Shown one piece after another: positions 50,114 to 60,600 of a DNA stretch of 64,000 bases. Under the pieces are notes generated by a model that was not told the DNA's origin, did not search any database, and saw nothing but the letters and a program-made list of their open reading frames with translations. How positions within the stretch are numbered: position 1 is the stretch's first letter; every line of letters begins with the position of its first letter. The stretch is from DASRDU01 sp035560235 (GTDB lineage Bacteria; Acidobacteriota; Blastocatellia; RBC074), in assembly GCA_035560235.1 (NCBI GenBank), contig DATMAG010000008.1, positions 3,537 to 67,536 of the forward strand, written 5' to 3'. The position numbers and the translations under genes are program-made.

Positions 50114-51508
50114 ATGTCCGGCAGCAATTTCGAAGCACAACCGAACAGACAGGCTATGGAACACCCGATTGCGGATGAATCCATCTCCGGCAATGAACAG
50201 CCGGCTTCCTCAGTGATTCCGTCCACTGTCACGAGACGCCGGATGTTTGTCGGAATCATTTCGGCGCTGCTGCTGGCCGGAGCGGCCTTCAGCCTCTTCG
50301 TCTGGCAGCAGGGCGGGCGACATCGTGAGCCGCCGAAGACTGCGACCGACCTGAGCGCAGTGGCGGCCACGCCGCAGGCGAACTCGTCGCCTGATCTCGT
50401 CACGGCCAGTGAAAAGGAACTGCAACAGATCACCGTCGAACCGGTCATTGAACGCACCATTGACATCGAACGCGAAACGACGGGTAAAGTCGCCTTCAAC
50501 GAAGACCGGATCACGCCGGTCATTGCGCCTTACGCGGGTCGCGTCATTGAACTGCTCGTCGGCAAAGGCGAACTGGTCAAAGCCGGGCAGCCGCTGATGG
50601 TGATTGAATCACCCGAACTGGTCACGGCAGTGAACGATCTGGCGGCGGCGCGCACGGATGCAGACAAGGCCCGGATCGCGCTCGAGGCCGCGCAGAAGGC
50701 TGCCGAACGCGCGCGCCGACTGCACGAACGCGAAGCCATTTCGACCAGAGAGCTGCAACAGACCGAAACAGAATTGTCGCGCGCGCGCGAGGATCTGCGC
50801 CGCGCTGAAGCCGCTGTGGCAGTGGTTGAAAACCGGCTCGCGCTCTTCGGCAAGGAGAGGCAGGAGATCGAGCAGCTTGAGACACGCGGAATCACCGATC
50901 CCGACCGCCGCGTCACCCTTCGCGCGCCGATTGCGGGCACAGTCATCGAGCGCAAGGTCGGACTGGGACAATATGTCAAACCCGACACGCCTGATCCGCT
51001 CTTTCTGATCGCTGATCTTTCGACGCTCTGGGTACTGGCCGATGTTTACGAAAGCTTTCTGCCGCAGATTCGCGTCGGCTCGCCGGTCGAAATCAGCGTG
51101 GCCGCGTTTCCCGAGCGCAGCTTTCCGGCCCGCATTTCATTCATCAGTCCGACCGTTGATCCCGCGACGCGCACCGTGCGCGTGCGTTGCGTCGTGCCGA
51201 ACAGTGGAAACCTGCTCAAGCCCGATATGTTTGCGAAGATCAGAATCGGCGCGGCTGTCCCGCAACTGGTTCCGGTCGTGCCGTCGAGCGCCATTCTCGC
51301 GCAGAACAACACCTTTCTGGTCTTTGTGGAAGAGGCGCACGGCCGCTTCCGGCAGCGGCAGGTCAGCACCGGTCGTGATTTGCAGGGCCTGACGGTCATT
51401 GAAGCGGGCCTCAAACCCGGCGAGCGCGTGGCCACGCATGGAGTCCTGCTGCTCAGCGGCCTTGCAGGTCGCCCGCCGGACAATCAGACTGAAGGGAAAC
51501 CTCAGTAA
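50114..51508 (+). CDS. RND efflux periplasmic adaptor, CzcB/CusB type (first copy)
   Basis: The roughly 464-residue membrane-fusion protein has one N-terminal membrane segment ('MFVGIISALLLAGAAFSLFV'). Then come a lipoyl half-motif ('APYAGRVIELLVGKGELVKA', 'GQPLMVIESPEL'), an alpha-hairpin ('AAQKAAERARRLHEREAIST'), the second lipoyl half ('TLRAPIAGTVIERKVGLGQY') and a beta-barrel domain ('ADLSTLWVLADVYESFLPQI'). It bridges pump and channel. Starts at 50114 and 50156 are both possible. The alpha-hairpin is nearly identical to the second adaptor, which suggests duplication. There is no Met-rich metal-chaperone N-terminus as in CusB. Confidence 0.92.
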   Translation: MSGSNFEAQPNRQAMEHPIADESISGNEQPASSVIPSTVTRRRMFVGIISALLLAGAAFSLFVWQQGGRHREPPKTATDLSAVAATPQANSSPDLVTASEKELQQITVEPVIERTIDIERETTGKVAFNEDRITPVIAPYAGRVIELLVGKGELVKAGQPLMVIESPELVTAVNDLAAARTDADKARIALEAAQKAAERARRLHEREAISTRELQQTETELSRAREDLRRAEAAVAVVENRLALFGKERQEIEQLETRGITDPDRRVTLRAPIAGTVIERKVGLGQYVKPDTPDPLFLIADLSTLWVLADVYESFLPQIRVGSPVEISVAAFPERSFPARISFISPTVDPATRTVRVRCVVPNSGNLLKPDMFAKIRIGAAVPQLVPVVPSSAILAQNNTFLVFVEEAHGRFRQRQVSTGRDLQGLTVIEAGLKPGERVATHGVLLLSGLAGRPPDNQTEGKPQ

Positions 51509-51583
51509 TTCCCCCGGCAGCGTCATCGCAGTCAATCGAGTGGTACAACATCAACCCTTCCCCCCATGGAAAGGATCTCCACG

Positions 51584-51910
51584 ATGAAGAAAACATTTCT
51601 GACCACGCTCTCCCTGCTGCTTGTCGTCGCGTTCTGCCTGCCCCCGCTCACCCCGGCGCAGAAAAAGGCCGCGGAGACAAAGCCCGCGCAGAAGAAGGCT
51701 CCTGCGCCTGCCGATCAGCAGAATCTGATTGACCTCAATTCAGCAACGAGAGAACAGCTGATGACTCTGCCCGGCATCGGTGACGCCTATGCTGACAAGA
51801 TCATCAAGGGCCGCCCTTACAAGGGCAAACACGAACTGGTCTCAAAGAAGATCATTCCCGAAGCCGTCTACAAAAAGATCGCTGACAGGATCATTGCCAG
51901 ACAGAAATAA
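51584..51910 (+). CDS. Secreted ComEA-type helix-hairpin-helix protein
   Basis: The 108-residue protein starts at the ATG with AAGGA 8-9 nt upstream. A signal peptide (about 1-25) and a Lys/Ala-rich linker lead to a helix-hairpin-helix pair: 'LIDLNSATREQLMTLPGIGD', 'AYADKIIKGRPYKGKHELVS' and 'KKIIPEAVYKKIADRIIARQ'. This is the DNA-binding module of ComEA, which takes up DNA in competent cells. Its position between an efflux adaptor and pump is unusual; no other competence gene is near. Confidence 0.9.
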   Translation: MKKTFLTTLSLLLVVAFCLPPLTPAQKKAAETKPAQKKAPAPADQQNLIDLNSATREQLMTLPGIGDAYADKIIKGRPYKGKHELVSKKIIPEAVYKKIADRIIARQK

Positions 51911-52028
51911 GCTGGTGAATCGGCTCACCGGGATGTAAGTGACAGTCTGCGAATCACAGGAAACGGGGCTGACCTTCAGCCGGCCTGTGATTCGCGCTTT
52001 ATCAGCGAACTGAAAGCAGCATCCCTCC

Positions 52029-55000
52029 ATGATCAATCGCCTTGTTTCATTCGCGCTCAATCAGCCGCTCTTTCTGATCCTGCTCGCCATTCTCTTCATC
52101 GCGGCTGGCATCGGCGCCTTCCGGGCGCTGCCCGTCGAAGCCTTCCCTGACGTGACCGATGTGCAGGTCAACGTCATCACGCTCTTTCCCGGCCACGCGG
52201 CGGAAGAGGTCGAAAAGCAGGTCACGATTCCGATCGAAGTTTCTCTGGGCAGTCTGCCGCATTCGGTGCGGCTGTTTTCGCACACGCAGTTCGGACTCTC
52301 GTTCATCGTCGTCACCTTTGACGATCAGGTGAATGATTACTTCGCGCGGCAGCAGGTGCTTGAACGGATTCAGAGCGTGACGCTGCCGCCGGGCGTGCAG
52401 GCGACGATGGGGCCGCTCGCCACGCCGGTCGGCGAGTTGTATCGCTACCGGCTCAAAAGCGACACGGCGAGTCCGACCGAACTGCGCTCAATTGAGGACT
52501 GGACGGTGGAGCGGCAGTTGAGAACCGTGCCGGGCGTAGCCGACGTTGTGACTTACGGCGGATTCATCAGGCAGTATCAGGTGCAGCCCGACCTGGCGAA
52601 GATGAAATCCTACGATGTCACGCTGCAGCAGCTCTCAACCGCGCTCGGGCGCGGCAGCGCGAACGCGGGCGGCAGCTTCGTGGACAAGGGCGAGCAGCAG
52701 TATCTGATTCGCGGCATCGGCCTGCTCAAATCAGCCGATGACATCGGCAACATCGTCGTCACGCAGCGCCAGGGCACGCCGCTGCTGATCAAAGACCTGG
52801 CGAAAATTGAAGTCGGCGCAGTCCCGCGCCAGGGCGTCACCGGACAGGACAGGGATGATGATGTCGTCACCGGCATTGTGCTGATGCGCAAGGGCGAGAA
52901 TCCGTCTGAAGTGCTGCGCGCGCTGAAGGAGAAGATTGAGACGCTCAACCGGACGGTGCTGCCGAAGAATGTGCAGATCGTGCCGTTTTATGACCGCACC
53001 TGGCTGATTGAAACGACACTGAAGACCGTCTTCAAAAACCTGCTCGAAGGCGCGCTGCTCGTGACCTTCGTGCTGTTTCTGTTTCTGGGCAACGTGCGTT
53101 CGGCGCTGATTGTCGCCGTTATGATTCCGCTCTCGCTGCTCTCGACCTTCATCGGGCTGACGATCAAGGGGATTCCGGCCAACCTGCTCAGCCTGGGCGC
53201 GATGGATTTCGGCATCATCGTTGACGGCGCAGTGATCGTGGTCGAAAACATCTTTCGCGAACTGGCCGAGCAGTCGCACCGCAGAAAAGGTTTTTCGCGC
53301 AATACTGAAGCCATCAAAGCCGCGATCATCAAGGCGACGGGCGAAGTCGGACGACCGACCTTCTTCTCGATGCTGATTATTATCACGGCGCACATTCCGA
53401 TCTTCACGCTGCAGCGGCACGAAGGGCGCATCTTTGCGCCGATGGCTTACACGGTCACGTCGGCGCTTGTCGGCTCGCTGCTCTTTTCGCTTTCGCTCGT
53501 GCCGCTGCTCTGTTACTTCCTGCTGCGGCGCGGGCTCTCTGAAAAGGACAACTTCATTGTGCGCGGCCTCAAGCGCATCTATCGTCCGGCGCTCGTCCAG
53601 GCGCTCGCTCATCGCAAGACGGTAATCGCTGCGGCGGTGCTGATGCTGGCGGTCAGCCTGGCGACGGTTCCCTATCTCGGCAGCGAGTTTCTGCCGGAAC
53701 TCAACGAAGGCACAATCTGGGTGAACATCTTTCTGCCGCCCGGCATTTCACTGCCCGAAGCGCAGAAGCTGATGGCGAAGGTGCGCGAACGGCTCGGCAG
53801 ATTTCCTGAAGTGCGTTCGGTCGTCTCCAAGGCCGGACGCCCTGAAGACGGCACCGATCCGAAACTGGTCAATTCAACTGAAACCTTCGTTGACCTTTAT
53901 CCGCCCGCGGAATGGAAACGCAGAATCACGCGCGAGGAACTGGTCAAAGAGATGGACGCCGCGCTCGATGATATTCCGGGCATCGAGCCGAGCTTTTCAC
54001 AGCCGATCCGCGACAACGTGCTTGAAAGTATTTCGCAGATTGACGGTCAGATCGTCATCAAGGTCTTCGGCCCCGACAGCGAAGTGCTGAAGGAGAATGC
54101 GCAGAAAGTTCTCAATACGATTGCGCCTGTGCGCGGCGTGGCGCGGGCCTTCATTGACCGCTTCGGCCAGGTGCCGCAACTGCAGATCGAGATTGATCGC
54201 GCAAAAGCGGCGCGTTACGGCCTGAACGTCGCGGATATTCAGGATGTGATTGAAACCGCGCTCGGCGGCAGGGAGGCGACTGAAATCTGGGAAGGCGAAA
54301 AACGCTTTGCCGTCGCCGTGCGCCTGAACGAAGAGCAGCGGCAGATGGAAAACATCAAAAACATTCTGGTTGACACGCCCGCCGGTCAGCGCATCCCGCT
54401 CGATCAGCTGGCCACCGTCAGCGTCAGATCGGGTCAGATGAACATCAGCCGCGAACTCGGCACGCGCGTGATGGCGATTGGCGTATTCATTCGCGACCGC
54501 GATATGGGCAGCCTCGTGGCCGAGATGCAGCAGAAGGTGGAACAGAGCGTGAAGCTGCCGCCGGGATATTTCATTACGTGGGGCGGCGAGTTCGAGAATC
54601 AGCAGCGCGCGATGAAGCGGCTGGCGCTGATCGTGCCGGTCAGCGTGCTGCTGATCTTCGCGCTGCTCTTCAATGCTTTTCGTTCAGTCAAAAGCTCGGC
54701 GCTGATTCTGCTCAACGTGCCGTTTGCGGTGATCGGCGGCATCTTCGCGCTGCTCTTTACGGGCATTCACCTGAGCGTTTCCGCCGCGATTGGTTTCATT
54801 GCCCTGTTCGGTCAGGCGGTGCTCAACGGCGTGGTGATGGTCAGTTACTTCAATCAGCTTCGTGATGAGGGGATGAAACCGTTCGACGCGGTGCTGAAAG
54901 GCGCGCTGGTGCGGTTGCGCACGGTGATGATGACAGCGCTGCTCGCGATGCTCGGGCTGCTGCCGATGGCGCTCTCGCACGGGATCGGGTCAGAGACGCA

Positions 55001-55175
55001 GAAACCGCTCGCGGTCGTCATTATCGGCGGACTGATTTCAGCAACGCTGCTGACGCTGATAGTGCTGCCGACGCTCTGGCTGGTCTTTGAGGGCAGCGGC
55101 AGTCAGTTCACGCCGCCGCTTCCGCGCCGGGAACCGGTGCCTGATGTGAGGGAGCAGGAAACAGTTCAGCAGTAA
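52029..55175 (+). CDS. Heavy-metal RND efflux pump, CzcA type (first copy)
   Basis: The 1048-residue inner-membrane pump shows the RND layout: TM1, a large periplasmic domain, TM2-6, a second periplasmic domain and TM8-12. TM4 carries 'DFGIIVDGAVIVVENIFREL' (D393 onward). Acidic TM4 residues drive proton coupling, and the DFGx3DGA form is that of divalent-cation (Zn/Co/Cd/Ni) HME pumps. 'KAGRPEDGTDPKLVNSTETF' and the C-terminal 'LPMALSHGIGSETQKPLAVV' are typical HME motifs. It works with the adaptor and channel encoded before it. Substrate assignment from the motif is inference. Confidence 0.93.
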   Translation: MINRLVSFALNQPLFLILLAILFIAAGIGAFRALPVEAFPDVTDVQVNVITLFPGHAAEEVEKQVTIPIEVSLGSLPHSVRLFSHTQFGLSFIVVTFDDQVNDYFARQQVLERIQSVTLPPGVQATMGPLATPVGELYRYRLKSDTASPTELRSIEDWTVERQLRTVPGVADVVTYGGFIRQYQVQPDLAKMKSYDVTLQQLSTALGRGSANAGGSFVDKGEQQYLIRGIGLLKSADDIGNIVVTQRQGTPLLIKDLAKIEVGAVPRQGVTGQDRDDDVVTGIVLMRKGENPSEVLRALKEKIETLNRTVLPKNVQIVPFYDRTWLIETTLKTVFKNLLEGALLVTFVLFLFLGNVRSALIVAVMIPLSLLSTFIGLTIKGIPANLLSLGAMDFGIIVDGAVIVVENIFRELAEQSHRRKGFSRNTEAIKAAIIKATGEVGRPTFFSMLIIITAHIPIFTLQRHEGRIFAPMAYTVTSALVGSLLFSLSLVPLLCYFLLRRGLSEKDNFIVRGLKRIYRPALVQALAHRKTVIAAAVLMLAVSLATVPYLGSEFLPELNEGTIWVNIFLPPGISLPEAQKLMAKVRERLGRFPEVRSVVSKAGRPEDGTDPKLVNSTETFVDLYPPAEWKRRITREELVKEMDAALDDIPGIEPSFSQPIRDNVLESISQIDGQIVIKVFGPDSEVLKENAQKVLNTIAPVRGVARAFIDRFGQVPQLQIEIDRAKAARYGLNVADIQDVIETALGGREATEIWEGEKRFAVAVRLNEEQRQMENIKNILVDTPAGQRIPLDQLATVSVRSGQMNISRELGTRVMAIGVFIRDRDMGSLVAEMQQKVEQSVKLPPGYFITWGGEFENQQRAMKRLALIVPVSVLLIFALLFNAFRSVKSSALILLNVPFAVIGGIFALLFTGIHLSVSAAIGFIALFGQAVLNGVVMVSYFNQLRDEGMKPFDAVLKGALVRLRTVMMTALLAMLGLLPMALSHGIGSETQKPLAVVIIGGLISATLLTLIVLPTLWLVFEGSGSQFTPPLPRREPVPDVREQETVQQ

Positions 55176-55334
55176 CGCGCAGGAGTGCGCCACGGCAGTC
55201 ACCCGGCGCGGCTGTGACAGTTATGCAGCGCGCCTCCGGCCTCAGGCATTTCTGCCACGCCTGATTCGGGAGCCGCTGATTCAGCGCGCCGCGTAACTGA
55301 CTGTCCCTGTTCGACCGGGCTGAAACTTCAGGGC

Positions 55335-55349
55335 TGGCATAATGGTTGC
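55335..55349 (+). promoter_or_regulatory. Sigma-54-type promoter before the second efflux set
   Basis: TGGCAT-N5-TTGC with GG-N10-GC spacing, about 60 nt before the ATG of the FG-GAP-like gene. It would give the second adaptor-pump set its own activator-dependent control, possibly by the NtrC-type regulator of this window. Confidence 0.4.
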
Positions 55350-55410
55350 GGTGCCATCTGATCGGCTGGTCTGGCAGCCGTGCACCTGTTTTCATCAACC
55401 CCTTTGATTT

Positions 55411-56073
55411 ATGCACGCGAGCCGCCGATGCAAACATCTGTCTGAACTGCTGGCCATTCTGATGGCAGCAGTGCCGCTGCTGCTGGCGGCTTCGACGGGC
55501 ACTCTTGTCACATTTCATTTCCAGTCGGCAGCCGACAGCTCAGACCTTCTGCCATTCGCTTCTCTCTATTCCGATTTTGACGGAGACTTGCAGCCTGACA
55601 GCGCGGAGCTTGATGCGAAGCGTGAGATCAGGCTGACCTTCAGCAATTCTCCGGCCATCCGGCTGCGCTTTGAAAGCAGCGCCCTCGATCGCGGCAGGCT
55701 GCTGGCCGGAGACATTGATCACGACAACGACGCGGATCTGGTCTGGGTTTCGCTGACACAGCCGGAAGCGATCCTTGTCTGGACGGGCGACGGAAAGGGC
55801 CATTTTGAAGCCGCGACGGATGCGCGGCGTTATGACGCCGGAATCGGTCGCCTGCTCGGACTCGATGCTGAAACGGGCACCTGCCTGCCTGGATCCTCTG
55901 CTGACACAGACGCGCTTGCGGCTCCGGCTGACTGGCCCGTGCCTGAACCAGGTGCCCGCGCAGTGATTGAACTGCTGACCGCCTCCATCGGCTCAACTGC
56001 TGAGAACCGCCCGATCCATCCATTCGCTTCTTCATCCCTCAGTACCCGCGCGCCGCCTGCTCTCTCCTGCTGA
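55411..56073 (+). CDS. Secreted FG-GAP/VCBS-like hypothetical protein
   Basis: The 220-residue protein has a signal peptide (about 10-30). Two calcium-loop motifs of FG-GAP/VCBS repeats follow, 'DFDGDLQPDSAEL' and 'GDIDHDNDADLVWVSL', then 'VWTGDGKGHFEAA'. It would fold as part of a beta-propeller or bind calcium at the surface. The C-terminal third is Ser/Ala/Pro-rich. No ribosome site is evident before the ATG. It is embedded between the two RND sets, but a role in efflux is not established. Confidence 0.65.
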   Translation: MHASRRCKHLSELLAILMAAVPLLLAASTGTLVTFHFQSAADSSDLLPFASLYSDFDGDLQPDSAELDAKREIRLTFSNSPAIRLRFESSALDRGRLLAGDIDHDNDADLVWVSLTQPEAILVWTGDGKGHFEAATDARRYDAGIGRLLGLDAETGTCLPGSSADTDALAAPADWPVPEPGARAVIELLTASIGSTAENRPIHPFASSSLSTRAPPALSC

Positions 56074-56155
56074 ATTTCATTTCACACATTGCCGTGCCGC
56101 AATCGCCTGTCTTTCAGACAGCGCGGCATGGTCGTGACGAAACGGAGAGAGAGCT

Positions 56156-57529
56156 ATGAATGAACTGAAGGAACTGGAAGAAAACACCGTCACCGAACCT
56201 GATGATGAAACGAGTGAGGCCGCAGGGGAAATCGAACGGCTGATTGAAAGCGCCGCAGATGAACCTGATGAACCTGAGGTCGCACGGTCAGGATTCAGGC
56301 TGCGCAGACATCATCTGATTCTGACTGCGCTGCTGGCACTGCTCGGAACCATCGGCGGCTTTGCGCTGCTGCATTTTCGCCAGATTCACGCGGCGGATGC
56401 GGACGATGCAAAAGCTGCGGCTGAATCAGCCGCGAAGACTGCGCAGCCGTCTGATCTGATCGCGCCCGATCCGGCGCAGCTCAGTCAGATTTCGGTCGAG
56501 CCGGTCGGCGAGCAGGCCGTCACCGAAAGCCGCAACACGACCGGCAGAGTCAGCTTCAACGAAGATCGGGAGACGCCGGTCTTTACGCCCTACGCCGGAC
56601 GCATCGTCGAGGTGCTGGCAAACAAGGGCGACAATGTGAAGGCTGGTCAGCCGCTGCTCATCATCGAATCGCCGGAAATCGTCGCCGCGCAGAACGACCT
56701 GTCAGCCGCGCATTCTGATGCCGACAAGGCCGCCATCGCCGTTGATGCCGCGCAAAAGGCCGCCGAGCGCGCGCGAAGGCTGCACGAACGCGAAGCCATT
56801 TCGACCCGCGAGCTGCAGCAGGCCGAAACCGACCTGGCCCGCACCCGGGAAGAGCAGCGCCGCGCACAGGCCGCCGTTGCAGTGGCTGAAAACCGGCTCG
56901 CGCTCTTCGGCAAAAGCGCCGATGAAATCAGACGAGCGAGCGGCCAGAGTTCGGAACTCAGAAATGTTGACCGCCGGATCACGATTCGCGCGCCGATTGC
57001 GGGCACCATCGTTGACCGCCGCATCGGGCCGGGGCAGTACGTCAAGCCTGATGCGCCCGATCCGATGTTTCTGATCGCTGATCTTTCGACGCTCTGGGTG
57101 CTGGCCGATGTTTATGAAAGCGACCTGGCCGGAGTGAAAGTCGGCGCGCCGGTTGAAATCAGCATCGAGGCTTATCCGAACCGCACCTTCCCGGCCCGCA
57201 TCTCGTTCATCAATCCGACCGTTGATCCCGCGACACGCACCATACGCGTGCGCTGTCTGGTGAACAATCAAAGTCACCTGCTCAAGCCCGATATGTTTGC
57301 CCGCATCAGCATCGGCGCAGTCGCGCAGCGACAAATGCCGGTCGTGCCCGCAAGCGCGGTCGTCTCTGAAGGCAGCGAGGCCTTCGTCTTTGTCGAGACC
57401 GCGCCCGGACGATTCCGCAAACGTCAGGTGAAGGTCGGAACCGAACGAAAGGAACAGGTCGTCATCGCTGCGGGCGTGCAGCCCGGCGAGCACGTGGTGA
57501 CGAAAGGCGCACTGCTGCTGAAGTCATAA
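56156..57529 (+). CDS. RND efflux periplasmic adaptor (second copy)
   Basis: The 457-residue membrane-fusion protein has an acidic cytoplasmic N-terminus (about 1-45), a membrane segment ('LILTALLALLGTIGGFALLH') and the same domain order as the first adaptor: 'TPYAGRIVEVLANKGDNVKA', 'AAQKAAERARRLHEREAIST', 'TIRAPIAGTIVDRRIGPGQY' and 'ADLSTLWVLADVYESDLAGV'. It is clearly a paralogue of the gene at 50114. It serves the pump encoded next. GAGAGAGAG lies before the ATG. Confidence 0.92.
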   Translation: MNELKELEENTVTEPDDETSEAAGEIERLIESAADEPDEPEVARSGFRLRRHHLILTALLALLGTIGGFALLHFRQIHAADADDAKAAAESAAKTAQPSDLIAPDPAQLSQISVEPVGEQAVTESRNTTGRVSFNEDRETPVFTPYAGRIVEVLANKGDNVKAGQPLLIIESPEIVAAQNDLSAAHSDADKAAIAVDAAQKAAERARRLHEREAISTRELQQAETDLARTREEQRRAQAAVAVAENRLALFGKSADEIRRASGQSSELRNVDRRITIRAPIAGTIVDRRIGPGQYVKPDAPDPMFLIADLSTLWVLADVYESDLAGVKVGAPVEISIEAYPNRTFPARISFINPTVDPATRTIRVRCLVNNQSHLLKPDMFARISIGAVAQRQMPVVPASAVVSEGSEAFVFVETAPGRFRKRQVKVGTERKEQVVIAAGVQPGEHVVTKGALLLKS

Positions 57530-57538
57530 TCGCGCATT

Positions 57539-57600
57539 CCCGGGAGCGCGAGCGGCTCCGCGAGTCTCACCCTGGTGATTGAAGCGAGGACGCTCCCGGG
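57539..57600 (+). repeat. Degenerate GGGAGCG inverted repeat between adaptor and pump
   Basis: CCCGGGAGCG (57539-57548) pairs with CGCTCCCGGG (57591-57600); inner GCGAGCGGCTCCGCG makes a second hairpin. It would form a stem in the intergenic mRNA of the efflux operon. Confidence 0.75.
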
Positions 57601-57624
57601 GAGGCGGCGCCAGAGACGGGTGTA

Positions 57625-60600
57625 ATGAACAAGCTGATTGAAGTAATTCTGCGCGAGCGGCTGCTGGTCGTGTCGCTGGCGGTCGTGCTGCTCACGGGCG
57701 GGTTGTTTGCCTTCAAAAAACTCAATATCGAAGCCTATCCCGATCCGTCGCCGCCGACGATTGAAATCATCGCGCAGCAGTCGGGCTGGTCGGCTGAAGA
57801 GATGGAACGACAGATCACCGTGCCGCTGGAAACGCAGCTCAACGGCATGCCGGGACTCGATCACCTGCGTTCGATTTCGCTCTTCGGTCTGTCCGACATC
57901 AGGTGCTATTTCAAATACGAAACCGATTACAACTTTGACCGGCAGGAAGTTCTCAATCGTTTGCAGATGGCCGCGCTGCCTGCGGGCGTGCAGCCGCAGC
58001 TTTCGCCGCAGTCGGCAGTCGGTGAAATCTTTCGTTATCAGCTCACTGGTGAAGGCGTCAGCCTGATGGACCTGCGCACGGCTGAAGACTGGATTCTCGA
58101 ACGACAGTTCAAGCAGATTCCAGGCGTGATTGATGTCGTTTCGTTCGGCGGCCAGGTTAAGGAGTTTCACGTTGATCTCGACCCGAACAGACTGATCGCC
58201 TTTGGCATCAGCGTGCCGCAGGTGATGAGTGCGCTGGCAGGGAGCAATGCGAATGTCGGCGCAAACTACCTTGAACTTGGCGTGCAGAGTTACAACGTGC
58301 GCGGCATCGGGCTGTTTCGTGACACCGCTGACATTGGCAGCGTCGCCGTGACGCAGAAAAACGGCACACCGGTTTATGTGCGGCAACTGGGCGAGGTCAG
58401 CATCGGCGCGCGAACTCCGATGGGCCGCGTCGGGCGCGACGATCAGCCGGACATCGTGCAGGGCGTGGTGCTGATGCGGCGCGGCGAACAGTCGCTGCCG
58501 ACGCTTGAACGAGTGCGCGCAAAGGTCGAGCAGCTCAATCACGGCGGGCTGCCGCAGGGCATCAGAATTGTGCCGTACTATGACCGCACCGATCTGATCA
58601 GACTCACGACGCGCACGGTGACGCACACGCTGATTGAAGGCATGGTGCTGGTGGCGCTGATTCTGCTCGCGTTTCTCGGCAACCTGCGCGCCTCGCTCGT
58701 CGTGGCGCTTTCGATTCCGCTCTCGCTGCTCTTTACGTTCGTGCTGATGGTGCTGCGCGGCGATTCGGCCAATCTGATTTCGATGGGCGCGATTGATTTC
58801 GGCATCATCGTTGATGCGTCGGTGGTGATGATTGAAAACATCTGCCGTCATCTGGCTGAACAGGATTACCCGTATCGCGGCAATGTGAAGATCACGACGC
58901 TGCACGCGGCGCGCGAAGTCACGGTACCGATTCTCTTTTCGACGGCGATCATCATTGCGGCCTTCATTCCACTTTTCACGATGACCGGAGTTGAAGGCAA
59001 AGTCTTCGGGCCGATGGCGCTGACCTATGGTTTTGCGCTGACGGGCGCGCTGCTGCTCGCGCTGACGTTTTCGCCGGTGATGGCATCGCTCGTGCTCAGG
59101 CCGCAGGAGGAAGAGAAGGAGACATTCATTGTGCGCTGGCTGCGCCGGGTCTATTCACGGGTTCTGAGGGTTGCGCTGGCACATCCTGCGGTGTCAGCAG
59201 GGACAGCCGTGCTGGTGCTGGCGGCAACCCTCGCCACCGCGCCGCTGCTCGGCGGCGAATTCATGCCGAAGCTGGAAGAGGGCAATCTGTACGTGCGCGC
59301 TTCGATGCCCAACACGATTTCATTCAGCTACGCCAGTCAGCTCGCCGATCAGATGCGGGCGATTTTCAAAAAGCACCCGGAAGTCACGACCGTCATCAGT
59401 CAGCTTGGACGGCCCGAAGACGGCACTGACCCGACCAGTTATTTCAACTGTGAATTTGTCGTCGAACTCAAACCGCTTGATGAATGGCCGCGCGGTTTTG
59501 CGAAGGCCGACCTGGTCAGGCAGCTTGACGCTGAACTGCGCGCGATTCCGGGTATTGATTACAACTTCTCGCAGGCGATTCAGGACAACGTTGAAGAAGC
59601 GATGTCAGGCGTGAAGGGCGAAAATTCAATCAAGCTGTTTGGTGACGATCTCGAAAAGCTGGAAAGCACGGCGCATCAGATTGCCGCTGTCATGAGTCAC
59701 ATTTCAGGCGTCGCGGATCTCGGCGTGTTTGGCGAGCTGGGACAGCCGAACCTGCTGATTCGCGTTGACCGGCAGCAGGCTGCGCGTTACGGCCTGCTGC
59801 CGGGCGATGTCAACGGCATGGTGCAGGCGGCAATCGGCGGTCAGGCCGTGACGCAGGTGCTCGATGGTGAGCGCCGCTTTGATGTAGTCGTGCGCTTCCA
59901 GCCGCAGTACCGCGAAAACATCGAAGCCATTTCGGGAATTCCGATCAGCACGCCCGATGGTCAGCGCATTCCGCTGCGGCAGGTGGCTGAGATTACAAAA
60001 CAGACCGGCGCTTCGTTTGTCTACCGCGAAGACAATGCGCGCTACATTCCGATCAAATTCAGCGTGCGGGGCCGCGACCTGCAAAGCACGATTGCCGAAG
60101 CTGAAGCGCGGATCAGACAGCAGGTGCAGTTGCCGGCGGGTTATCATTACGAATGGGCCGGTGAGTTTCAGGAATTGCAGGAAGCAGTGCGGCGACTGAT
60201 GATCGTCATTCCGGCGAGCATTCTGATCATCTTCTTTCTGCTTTACAGCGCCTTCAGGAGCGTCAGCGATTCGCTGCTGCTGCTAGGTTCGATGCCTCCG
60301 GCGCTCACGGGCGGAATCGTGGTGCTGCTGTTGACGAAGACGAGTTTCAGCATATCGGCGGCGGTCGGTTTTATTTCACTGTTTGGCGTTTCGGTGCTTG
60401 GGGGAGTGATTCTGCTGGCGCGCATCAGACAGTTGCGTGATGAAGGAGTGCCGCTGCGTGACGCCGTGCGGCGCGGGTCGGAGTTGCAGATGCGCCCGGT
60501 GCTGATGGCGGCGCTCGCGGCGGCCATCGGACTGCTGCCCGCGTCGGTGGCAACGGGGATCGGTTCGGAAACACAACGCCCGCTGGCTCGCGTGGTGGTT

